5,261 nucleotides of DNA from Candidatus Uhrbacteria bacterium RIFCSPLOWO2_02_FULL_48_12 (GTDB taxonomy: Bacteria > Patescibacteriota > Patescibacteriia > GWA2-46-9). The position numbers were made by a program, and so were the translations under genes. The stretch covers positions 1-5,261 of the forward strand of contig MGEP01000034.1 of the NCBI GenBank assembly GCA_001791425.1. The letters run 5' to 3'. Of the stretch, positions 1 through 5,261 are shown in pieces (the first letter of the stretch is position 1; each line of letters starts with the position of its first letter). The notes below the pieces were generated by a model. The model was not told the DNA's origin. It saw only the letters and a list, made by a program, of their open reading frames with translations, and did not search any database.

Positions 1-1
1 T

Positions 2-2821
2 GACTTTGGCATGCCTGACCCGGCTAAGTGCACGCTTGCCGCGGCTTGTACGTCCACTCAATATTTCAATGGCACCAGTTGCGTGACTAGCTCCACAACT
101 TGTCCGAGCGGATCCACTTGGAGCGGCACTGCTTGTGTGTCCAACACTGCCTCATGTCAAAGCGGCTACGCTTGGGATGGCACTGCCTGCATCGCCAACA
201 CCATTGACACGACCACTTCCTCAAGCTGCCCCGCTACAATCACTCCGCTCCTCGGATCCGGTTGCCACAACATGGGCAACGCCTATTTTAACGGCGCCAT
301 GGATAAATATGTTTTGCTGAGCACGAGCACTGTAAAAGCGTGCTCAAGCGAGCCAATAACCAATTGCGCCGGTCAATCTCTGTGGTCTACGCCCACGGGC
401 TGGAAAGAAATGATCTGGAACAACTTGGGATTGCGCTCTTATATCTCCATCAATGCTCCGCCGTCAATAGTTGACGCGGCCAAAGCCGCCTGCGCGAATA
501 CCAAGCCCGATCAGGTGACCTGGCCCAACCCCAGCGATTTTAGCAAGCCGGAATCAGCCGGTATTCCTGACTGCTCCCAAAGCACAACGGTGATTATTTA
601 TCCTTTCAAGTTCCCAAACTCCGGCAAAATTTGCTCATCCTATCAGGATTGCTACAACTACTGTAAAACCACGCCCGGCTCGGGCACCGGCGACCCGGCC
701 ACTTGTGACAAGTATTTCCCCGGAGCCACTACGGCGCAGGAAACAATAATTGCCGATGGCGAAATTAAAGGAACGGTTAAAGACGCGCTCGACGGTCTGG
801 CGGATGACTTCTTCGGTTTTGTTTACTTGGAAAGTTCCGCCGGGCAATCAAAGGGCACCAGTGTTGAGCGCGGCATATTTTCTTTGCGCGCCGCGCCGGG
901 AAGTTATCGTCTAGTTCTGGAATCTCCAAGCAACAGTTCATGGATAACTACCGGCGCCATTAGTGTCACTGTTGTCTCAGGTCAATCAGCAAATGTTACT
1001 CTCCTCGTCAAAAAGAACATTTCTAAAATCTGGGGGTTCATCACTGACTCTGCCAATAAACCGGTGACGGGCGCGGCCGCGCGCATATTCGCCTCGGGCA
1101 ATAACGGCGTCTGGCGCGAAACAACGGTTGATAAAACAACCGGCCGCTATGAACTCACGGTTATCAGCGGCACCTGGTATCTCGGAGCGGATGTCATGGA
1201 CGTGTCGGCTGGCACATCCTATTTCCGCCCCAAAGCTAATATATCAATAAATGTAGCTGAAGGTGAAAGTGTTCAAAAGGATATTCAACTTCTGCCAAGC
1301 GAGGCCGTGATTTACGGCGCAGTCAAGCGCCCCGCCGGAGAACCATTCCCCAATGCTTGGGTGGCCGTGGAAACAATTGACAGCGCGGTTTTGTCCGGCG
1401 AGACGCTGGTTGCCAAAGCGCGTTTCAGCACTGGCGCACGGACAGACGCTTTTGGTCAATTCAGCATAAATGTTCCGCCGGGCAATTATTCCATTAAGGT
1501 CTATGCCGTGTCCGAGGACGGCCTCATTAATCCTGAGGAAATTTCACTTACCCTTGCAGCCGGCGCCAAAAAAGAAATTCTCTTGAGCTTCCGCAGTTCC
1601 AATACCATTATTAAAGGAACAACTTATGTGGGATCATCTGCTAAAGAGGCCTTTGTCTCTGCTTGGTCAGATCGCGGCGGCTACGTTGACACGAAAAGCG
1701 ACAGCCAAGGCAGATATTCTCTGGCCATCAGCAACCGCGACACTTGGCGCTTGGCGGCCACAGCAAAATACGAGGACGCCTTATACAAAAGCTCTACAGT
1801 GGCCTTAACCCCCTCAACCACCGGCGGCATTGTCCAAAACCTTCTTTTGGAAAAAGAGCGTGAACTGCCCTCCCCCGTCACCGCCACGAGCAACGCCAAT
1901 ATGCCAAATGTGGTGGCCACCGAAGACGGAATGCGCGTATCCGTGCCGGCCAACAGCATTGCCGCGGCCGGCCGCGCCACCGTGACCATTTCGCCGGCCG
2001 CCGAATTGCCTGAGCAGGATTCAGCGCAGGTTGTTGGCGTGGGCTATGAAGTCAAGGCCTTAAACGAACAGGGGCAGGACGTTACCAAGCTCAACGCCTC
2101 TATCACTGTCACCATCCCCTATGATCCAATTGAACTAAAAAATAAAGGCATCAGCGTGAAGGAACTCAAAATGGCCTACTGGGATACTGTGGCCGGCGTT
2201 TGGCAGGAGATCGCGGCCAGTCTCGTCAATGAACAGGAACATTTAATAACAGCCACGGTCAATCACCTGACCCGATTCGCCATTATTGCCGCGGCTGATA
2301 TTACGCCGCCGCATATGCCAACTACCCCCACAGCCAGTGCCAAGAAAAGCGGCGTCGTTCTGACTTGGATAGATCCTAGCGCGGACTTCAGCCATGCGAA
2401 AATTTACCGCTCCAATAACTCGGGCGAGCTTGGCGTTGTTATTGCCACTGATCTCACTGACGCGACTTACATTGACACGGCGGTGGTGAAGGATAAGACC
2501 TATTACTATACAGTGCGCGCCGTGGATCTCGCTGGAAATGAATCAATAAATATAAATCAAGTGTCAGCCAAAGCCAGCACCACGACAGAATCTTCGTCCT
2601 TGAGTGAGCCGGCTGCTGCCTCGGCCTTGGCTGCGCGCCTTGCCGGCATGATTCTTCTGCAGGTTGAGGAGAAGGGCGAGGCCTGGTATGTCAATCCCAA
2701 AAACAAACAGCGCTACTACCTTGGACGGCCGGCTGACGCTTTTGCCATTATGCGCTCCTTGGGTTTGGGTATAACGAACGCTGATCTCTCTCAAATCGCT
2801 GTGGCAAAATTCGGCTCATAG
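2..2821 (+). CDS. Large multidomain exported surface protein, 5'-partial (Cys repeats, four carboxypeptidase-regulatory-like domains, ZU5/GAIN-like, FN3, CPR C-terminal module)
   Basis: The frame is open to the left edge. The first ATG (position 11) is followed by Cys-rich repeats and not by a signal peptide, so it is an internal Met and the true start is upstream. Counting that Met as residue 1, at least 936 residues are visible. Residues 13-66 are three 18-residue Cys repeats. Residues 67-236 are Cys-rich and unassigned, ending in CSSYQDCYNYC (208-218). Residues about 250-336, 337-432, 433-532 and 533-617 are four beta-sandwich domains of the carboxypeptidase-regulatory/CnaB type, with motifs such as TTGRYELTV, FGQFSINVPPGNYSI and SQGRYSLAI. 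Residues about 641-762 resemble ZU5/GAIN domains (RVSVPANSI at the start, VNHLTRFAII at the end). Residues about 764-854 are fibronectin type III (YYYTVRAVDLAGNES). Residues 876-929 are the CPR C-terminal module. All 17 visible cysteines lie before residue 233. There is no LPxTG signal or C-terminal hydrophobic anchor. A structural or adhesive role at the cell surface is inferred; the substrate or partner is unknown. The gene ends with TAG. Confidence 0.88.
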   Translation, partial: DFGMPDPAKCTLAAACTSTQYFNGTSCVTSSTTCPSGSTWSGTACVSNTASCQSGYAWDGTACIANTIDTTTSSSCPATITPLLGSGCHNMGNAYFNGAMDKYVLLSTSTVKACSSEPITNCAGQSLWSTPTGWKEMIWNNLGLRSYISINAPPSIVDAAKAACANTKPDQVTWPNPSDFSKPESAGIPDCSQSTTVIIYPFKFPNSGKICSSYQDCYNYCKTTPGSGTGDPATCDKYFPGATTAQETIIADGEIKGTVKDALDGLADDFFGFVYLESSAGQSKGTSVERGIFSLRAAPGSYRLVLESPSNSSWITTGAISVTVVSGQSANVTLLVKKNISKIWGFITDSANKPVTGAAARIFASGNNGVWRETTVDKTTGRYELTVISGTWYLGADVMDVSAGTSYFRPKANISINVAEGESVQKDIQLLPSEAVIYGAVKRPAGEPFPNAWVAVETIDSAVLSGETLVAKARFSTGARTDAFGQFSINVPPGNYSIKVYAVSEDGLINPEEISLTLAAGAKKEILLSFRSSNTIIKGTTYVGSSAKEAFVSAWSDRGGYVDTKSDSQGRYSLAISNRDTWRLAATAKYEDALYKSSTVALTPSTTGGIVQNLLLEKERELPSPVTATSNANMPNVVATEDGMRVSVPANSIAAAGRATVTISPAAELPEQDSAQVVGVGYEVKALNEQGQDVTKLNASITVTIPYDPIELKNKGISVKELKMAYWDTVAGVWQEIAASLVNEQEHLITATVNHLTRFAIIAAADITPPHMPTTPTASAKKSGVVLTWIDPSADFSHAKIYRSNNSGELGVVIATDLTDATYIDTAVVKDKTYYYTVRAVDLAGNESININQVSAKASTTTESSSLSEPAAASALAARLAGMILLQVEEKGEAWYVNPKNKQRYYLGRPADAFAIMRSLGLGITNADLSQIAVAKFGS
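47..208 (+). repeat. Three tandem 54-bp (18-residue) Cys-rich coding repeats
   Basis: Three in-frame units lie at 47-100, 101-154 and 155-208. Each starts with Cys and has a second Cys exactly 11 residues later (C13/C24, C31/C42, C49/C60). The core is an aromatic residue, then x-G-T-x-C: YFNGTSC, TWSGTAC and YAWDGTAC. The second and third units are the most alike (CPSGSTWSGTAC against CQSGYAWDGTAC). The constant spacing suggests one small disulfide-closed loop per unit, like a minimal EGF- or chitin-binding-like fold, but no named family can be assigned by eye. More units may lie upstream of the window. Confidence 0.8.
2258..2287 (+). other. GPS-like HLT-x-FA motif at the end of the ZU5/GAIN-like domain
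   Basis: Residues 750-759 of the surface protein read VNHLTRFAII. In eukaryotic GAIN domains of adhesion GPCRs, the autoproteolysis site is His-Leu/Thr followed by x-F-A-V-L, and ZU5 domains of PIDD and UNC5CL cleave at His-Phe/Ser. The match here is H752-L753-T754 followed by R-F-A-I-I. The flanking GPS cysteines are absent. Similar HFT-x-FA strands occur in many bacterial surface domains without known cleavage, so this may be only a structural strand. Confidence 0.4.
2636..2797 (+). other. CPR-type C-terminal module of the surface protein
   Basis: Residues 876-929 carry, in order, GMILLQVEEKGEAWYVNP, RYYLGRPADAFAIMRSLGLG and ITNADLSQI. From memory, this pattern (LQVEexGEAWYVNP...RYYLGRPaDAFxiMRxLGLGI) recurs at the extreme C-terminus of many otherwise unrelated exported proteins of Parcubacteria and related CPR bacteria. 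It follows a Ser/Ala-rich linker (residues about 855-875), as a separately folding tail would. Its placement suggests a surface sorting, wall-attachment or glycan-binding role, but its biochemical function is not known to me. Confidence 0.75.
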
Positions 2822-2823
2822 CG

Positions 2824-2855
2824 TTAAGCGTCCTGCCAGCGCTCTGGAAGCTTAA
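2824..2855 (+). other. Inverted repeat in the 57-nt gap between the surface protein and protease genes
   Basis: TTAAGC (2824-2829) pairs perfectly with GCTTAA (2850-2855). Inside lies a second perfect stem, CCAG (2836-2839) with CTGG (2844-2847), around a CGCT loop. No T-run follows the outer arm, so it does not look like a Rho-independent terminator. It could be a weak transcript-processing or 3'-end protecting hairpin, or chance. The rest of the gap shows no convincing promoter; CATACT at 2862-2867 is a poor -10 match with no -35 at the right distance. Confidence 0.25.
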
Positions 2856-2878
2856 AGCAAACATACTTACCCAAGAAT

Positions 2879-3661
2879 ATGTGGAAATACTTTGCCCTTT
2901 TACTCATTGGCCTAGCGAGTGCCTTGTCTTTTTTGTATTTTCGAGTTGGCGTGCCAAAAATTTACCGCGAGCCGGCTCTGGCCACGACCCCACTGCATTT
3001 TTATGATAACCCGCAAAAACCAATATCCCGCATTAATGTCACGGCCGTGTACTTTGTACCGTCTGACAAGCAAACCGAACAAATTGACAATTGGCGCGAG
3101 CTCTTAGAGGAAAATCTTTCTAAACTGCAAAAATTTCATGAACTGCAGTTTCAAGGATATTCTCGTCTGACTTATAAAATTTACGAACAACCCATTATCG
3201 GAGAAAAAGAAAGCATATTTTACGACACTGACAACACCAATAAAGGAAACCCTGAAGCCCTGCGCACGACTGCCGCAGAAATAGAAAAACGATTATTGAG
3301 CGCTGGCGGCGATCTGTGGAACGATAAATTCAGCAGTCAGTTGCCTGAAGCTGACTATCAGCCCTTAATCATTCTCTATGAAGGAGTCGGGGCTTCGGGA
3401 GCAGTGGGCGAGCCAGCTGTTTTAATATCAAGAAGATACTTTACCGAACTGGAATACCAGCAGGAAAATACAACTACTCTGGCGCATGAATTTTATCACA
3501 CCTTGGGAATACCTGACGGTTATCAGGAAAAGATTCAAGAGGGTTATGGCTTACAGATAGAAAAGCTAACAACTAGCGATATCATGGGGCTCGGCCGCCA
3601 AGGACCACTCGAAAGAACTTATCTTGGTAGCCAAACGCTTCAACGCTTTGGATTAGAATAA
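2879..3661 (+). CDS. Membrane-anchored metzincin-like zinc metalloprotease
   Basis: The protein has 260 residues. Residues 4-22 form one hydrophobic segment (YFALLLIGLASALSFLYF) behind Lys3, with no clear signal-peptidase or lipobox site, so it is probably a signal anchor with the catalytic part outside. The active site is HEFYHTLGIPD: zinc ligands His203 and His207, general base Glu204, Gly210, and Asp213 where metzincins place the third ligand. This HExxHxxGxxD form is known from snapalysin-type (M7) enzymes; most metzincins have His there. SDIMGLG with Met236, 29 residues after His207, fits a Met-turn. The region before the site (about residues 50-190) matches no family I recognise. No cysteine is present. 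The ATG at 2879 is chosen because the anchor begins right after it; it has only a weak ribosome site (CCAAGAAT). The gene starts 57 nt after the surface protein gene and ends 16 nt before the kinase gene. It probably cleaves surface or environmental proteins; the substrate is unknown. Protease class is likely, exact family is not. Confidence 0.82.
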   Translation: MWKYFALLLIGLASALSFLYFRVGVPKIYREPALATTPLHFYDNPQKPISRINVTAVYFVPSDKQTEQIDNWRELLEENLSKLQKFHELQFQGYSRLTYKIYEQPIIGEKESIFYDTDNTNKGNPEALRTTAAEIEKRLLSAGGDLWNDKFSSQLPEADYQPLIILYEGVGASGAVGEPAVLISRRYFTELEYQQENTTTLAHEFYHTLGIPDGYQEKIQEGYGLQIEKLTTSDIMGLGRQGPLERTYLGSQTLQRFGLE

Positions 3662-3665
3662 AACT

Positions 3666-3670
3666 GTGAG
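3666..3670 (+). promoter_or_regulatory. Weak ribosome binding site (GTGAG) or alternative GTG start of the kinase gene
   Basis: GTGAG lies 7 nt before the ATG at 3678 and is the only purine-rich Shine-Dalgarno-like match in the 16-nt gap. The same GTG (3666-3668) is in frame with the kinase (GTG AGA AAC ACT ATG), so it could itself be the start codon, adding four residues. The ATG is preferred because it leaves room for this site. Confidence 0.3.
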
Positions 3671-3677
3671 AAACACT

Positions 3678-5261
3678 ATGCGTAACAAGCCGCTACTGCT
3701 GAAGTTTATCCAAAGCCGACTGGCCGCGCGTTTTATCATTTCCTTTATTGCTTTCGCCGTCATCCCTGTTTTGTTCTTGGGCGGCATTGCTCTTCATTTT
3801 ATTGATTTATCGCACCGACGCGATGTTTCTAATTTGGAAATGCAGTTAATCGCCCAAAAAGACGAGGAGATAGAGAAATTTTTTGCCGATACTTTAGGAG
3901 TATTGGAACTGCATGTTGGTTCAACCAAGGGAACACTCCAAAAAGATGTGACGGCGACCTTAACCAACAAAGAACAGCTCAAACTTCTTCTTCAAAACAT
4001 GATGGAGTCAAATCGCGCCTTTGCCGAAATTAGTCTCATTGATTCAGCTGGTTTGACCACCGAGCGGATCAGTCAAGAACAAGGGGTAGCATCTGATGGT
4101 ATATCCGGTCAGTTTTTATACAATACGAACCTGCCTCAATTTCAAGAAGCCATCAAGGGACAGAACTACATTAGCGATGTTTACTACACACTGACCGGCC
4201 CTATGATGACCATGTCTGCTCCGCTTTATGACTTCAACAAGCAGATTATAGGGGTGCTGTCAGCCGATGTTAATCTTTTGCCGCTTGTGCGTTCTGTGTC
4301 AGCAGGCAGACTGGGCACAAGCGGCTATCTGGTTTTGCTCGACAGCAACGGTTCGCTAATTGCTCATGGCGGTGGAAAAGATGTACCGGCCGGAACAAGT
4401 TTCGCCAACAGCAGTCGGGTGCGCCGTCTGCTGCAAGGAGAAGCATTAGACGCTCTAAATGAACGTGATCGCTATGAAAGTTTATTGGACAAAACCCCGG
4501 TAGTGGGCGCGGGCAAAAAAATAAATGACAGCGGCTGGGTGCTCTTAGCAGAATGGCCGCTGAACGACGCCGACGCCTTGATGCAGGATATCCGCAATCA
4601 AATTGTCAATATGACCTTGGTATCTATTATTGCTGTTCTCTTCTTTGCGCCGCTTTTTGCCAGCCGCCTTATTAAACCAATCCGACAATTGGAAACGAGC
4701 GCGGCTGAAATAGCCAAAGGCAATTTTGACTACCAGGTAATGATCAAAACCAAAGATGAACTCCAAGAGCTGGGAGACGCCTTCAATAAGATGACTGCCG
4801 GCCTTAAACGCCTGCAGGAATTAAAAAATGAATTTGTCTTTATCGCCGCCCATGAACTGCGCACCCCAGTCACGGCCATCAAAGGATACATTTCCATGAT
4901 ATTTGAAGATACAAAAGCCAATCTAACAGACAGCGTTAGGCAATCTTTGGAAACTGTTTCCCGGGCCAATGATCGTCTTGTCCAATTAGTCAACGACATT
5001 CTAGAAATCGCGCGCTCCGAAGCCGGCCGCCTGAAAATTGAAGTATTTGCTGTTGATATCAGAGAAAGCACCGAGGCAATACTGGAAGAGGTTGCGCCTC
5101 TGGCCGCCGAGAAAAAATTAACGCTTGTTTATCAACCGCCCGCTGATCTCCCTTTGGTTCTTGCGGACACGGCGCGGCTTAAAGAAATAATTATGAATTT
5201 CGTGTCTAACGCTATTAAATATAATCGTGAGAGCGGCCTTGTTACTATTACCCACGAAATC
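3678..5261 (+). CDS. Transmembrane sensor histidine kinase with Cache-type sensor and HAMP, 3'-partial
   Basis: The frame is open from the ATG at 3678 to the right edge (528 codons visible, no stop). Residues about 19-42 are TM1 (FIISFIAFAVIPVLFLGGIAL). Residues about 43-305 are extracellular and carry a Cache-type pattern: YISDVYYT (from 164), MTMSAPLYD and GVLSADVN with Asp197. Residues about 309-330 are TM2. Residues about 329-382 are HAMP (SRLIKPIRQLE, AEIAKGNFDYQV, DELQELGDAFNKM). HisKA follows with the H-box FIAAHELRTP and phospho-acceptor His392. HATPase_c has just begun, with the N-box NFVSNAIKYN (507-516, Mg-ATP Asn511); the G-boxes lie beyond the window. The protein should autophosphorylate on sensing an extracellular small molecule, as dCache kinases do, and pass phosphate to a response regulator not seen here. 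The ligand cannot be read by eye. The 16-nt gap to the protease gene suggests co-transcription. Confidence 0.93.
   Translation, partial: MRNKPLLLKFIQSRLAARFIISFIAFAVIPVLFLGGIALHFIDLSHRRDVSNLEMQLIAQKDEEIEKFFADTLGVLELHVGSTKGTLQKDVTATLTNKEQLKLLLQNMMESNRAFAEISLIDSAGLTTERISQEQGVASDGISGQFLYNTNLPQFQEAIKGQNYISDVYYTLTGPMMTMSAPLYDFNKQIIGVLSADVNLLPLVRSVSAGRLGTSGYLVLLDSNGSLIAHGGGKDVPAGTSFANSSRVRRLLQGEALDALNERDRYESLLDKTPVVGAGKKINDSGWVLLAEWPLNDADALMQDIRNQIVNMTLVSIIAVLFFAPLFASRLIKPIRQLETSAAEIAKGNFDYQVMIKTKDELQELGDAFNKMTAGLKRLQELKNEFVFIAAHELRTPVTAIKGYISMIFEDTKANLTDSVRQSLETVSRANDRLVQLVNDILEIARSEAGRLKIEVFAVDIRESTEAILEEVAPLAAEKKLTLVYQPPADLPLVLADTARLKEIIMNFVSNAIKYNRESGLVTITHEI

Noticed and set aside
11..13. ATG at 11 as the true start of the surface protein
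   Set aside because: The frame is open upstream to the window edge (GAC TTT GGC before it), there is no ribosome site, and no signal peptide follows although the protein is clearly of exported type.
1963..1976. Perfect 14-bp GC palindrome (CGCGGCCGGCCGCG), with a similar 12-bp palindrome at 1071-1082
   Set aside because: Both lie inside coding sequence for Ala/Gly/Arg runs, and GCCGGC-like strings are common across the window through codon preference, so they are best explained as codon use and not as binding sites.
1681..1989. Minus-strand open frame of 102 codons
   Set aside because: It lies wholly antisense to the strongly supported surface protein, shows low-complexity composition expected from the reverse complement of Ala/Thr/Ser codons, and matches no family.
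2862..2867. CATACT as a -10 box for the protease gene
   Set aside because: It matches the consensus at only four of six bases, and there is no -35 element at 16-18 nt upstream.
4730..5071. Minus-strand open frame of 113 codons
   Set aside because: It is antisense to the HAMP/HisKA part of the kinase, whose motifs (HELRTP, N-box) are unambiguous; the reverse frame is a shadow.

Overview
The window looks like a piece of chromosome from an uncultivated bacterium of the Candidate Phyla Radiation (Patescibacteria), most likely a Parcubacteria-type lineage. The main reason is the C-terminal module of the first protein (EAWYVNP...RYYLGRPADAF...LGLGI), which from memory recurs at the C-termini of many exported CPR proteins. 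The Cys motif CSSYQDCYNYC and the kinase H-box context FIAAHELRTP fit the same assignment. No taxonomic search could be run. The two visible stop codons are TAG and TAA, and no reading frame needs TGA to be recoded, so nothing points to the TGA-glycine code of Gracilibacteria or Absconditabacteria.

Layout: three genes lie in the same direction and fill almost the whole window. (1) From the left edge to 2821 is the 3' part of a long exported surface protein. In order it has a Cys-rich N-terminal region with three 18-residue repeats, four carboxypeptidase-regulatory/CnaB-like beta-sandwich domains, a ZU5/GAIN-like domain ending in a GPS-like HLT-x-FA motif, a fibronectin type III domain and the CPR C-terminal module. 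Its true start lies upstream of the window. (2) From 2879 to 3661 is a small membrane-anchored zinc metalloprotease with a metzincin-type HExxHxxGxxD site and a downstream candidate Met-turn. (3) From 3678 past the right edge is a transmembrane sensor histidine kinase (TM, Cache-type extracellular sensor, TM, HAMP, HisKA, start of HATPase_c), cut off inside the ATPase domain.

The gaps are 57 nt and 16 nt with no clear intrinsic terminator, so genes 2 and 3 are probably co-transcribed and gene 1 may be too. All three products act at or outside the cytoplasmic membrane. One inference is a cell-surface module in which the protease matures or sheds surface proteins and the kinase reports on the outside environment; nothing in the sequence proves a functional link. 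No RNA genes, CRISPR arrays, mobile elements, attachment sites or origins were seen. The minus strand holds only shadow reading frames.
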